A model generated the notes under the pieces. That model made no database searches, was not told where the DNA came from, and saw only the letters and a program-made list of their open reading frames with translations. A stretch of DNA of 64,000 bases from Glandiceps talaboti. Taxonomy: Eukaryota > Hemichordata > Enteropneusta > Spengelidae. The stretch spans positions 12,367,822 through 12,431,821 of the forward strand of contig NC_135570.1 in assembly GCF_964340395.1 (NCBI RefSeq), written 5' to 3'. How positions within the stretch are numbered: position 1 is the first letter of the stretch; every line of letters starts with the position of its first letter. This document shows positions 63,531-64,000 of this stretch, in pieces. Both the position numbers and the translations under genes were made by a program.

Positions 63531-64000
63531 TGATTGTATATAATGGAGATTTCGATATATGTCTAAAGATATATACTGATTCTTCATACTGTGTTGTTTA
63601 TATGTTGAACTTCAGCATCATAATGACTATATTACATTCAGTAATACCAAAGCATTGTAGCCAATGTTATACATACACAAACTGTTTTAAACAAACTTAA
63701 CTAGTAATATTGACAAAGTTATAGCGTGTTTCAACGTGAAGTAGCCTGTTTACTTCATGGTTGACGTCATACGAAAGAGAGATTACCGGACAACAGCGAA
63801 TACGCACGACACCCACATAGCACGCCAACATCGTGACGTTTAACATGCCATATATCTCCATGTGCTCCTTATCGTTGATGTAATCTATCTAATTACAGAT
63901 CGTCAGAACAAATTATAAACTTTATCATAGAGTGTTGTTCTATCTTTTGTGTGTATTTATTCTTATCTGCCACAGGGCACAGCGCTGAGAGAATTCGTAA
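63531..64000. other. Window end, no gene seen
   Basis: Unique sequence without a supportable feature. Confidence 0.45.

Overview
This window is AT-rich animal nuclear DNA. It holds two intron-split genes with GT/AG splice sites, a TATA promoter and many compound microsatellites, and no bacterial gene layout. The gene families (a cytosolic sulfotransferase and a tachykinin-like peptide GPCR) and the repeat load suggest an invertebrate. A marine invertebrate deuterostome such as a hemichordate or cephalochordate is my guess, but the sequence does not prove the phylum.

Layout. 1-2700: intergenic, with AT, ATGT and ACAG microsatellites. 2743-2809: a compact core promoter (palindromic E-box, GC box, TATA box). 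2909-6956 (+): a complete six-exon cytosolic sulfotransferase of 305 aa, followed by a 3' flank with a foldback and poly(A) signals. About 9700-19610: a roughly 9.9-kb, near-perfect inverted repeat with two arms of about 4.7-4.9 kb around a 299-bp spacer. It is packed with microsatellites that differ between the arms and holds four copies of a smaller dispersed repeat. 21150-22390: a decayed tandem array with a period near 303 bp that contains nuclear-receptor half-sites. 24219-24635 and 57435-57862: two diverged copies of one dispersed repeat. 25185-25572: an ATTAC pentanucleotide array with higher-order structure. 31945-48318 (-): a complete two-exon rhodopsin-family peptide receptor of 384 aa with a 15.2-kb intron. 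60173-60692: three copies of a roughly 179-bp tandem repeat. The rest is AT-rich DNA in which I found no supportable gene.

The two genes are not evidently linked in function. One conjugates small molecules in the cytosol and the other is a plasma-membrane neuropeptide receptor. The most striking feature is the giant palindrome. It is either a recent fold-back duplication, able in principle to give long hairpin RNA, or an assembly artefact, and this needs to be resolved first. Most apparent reading frames in the window (runs of Tyr-Ile, Met-Tyr-Val-Cys, Ser-Leu, Arg-Glu, His) are microsatellite translations and are not annotated as genes.
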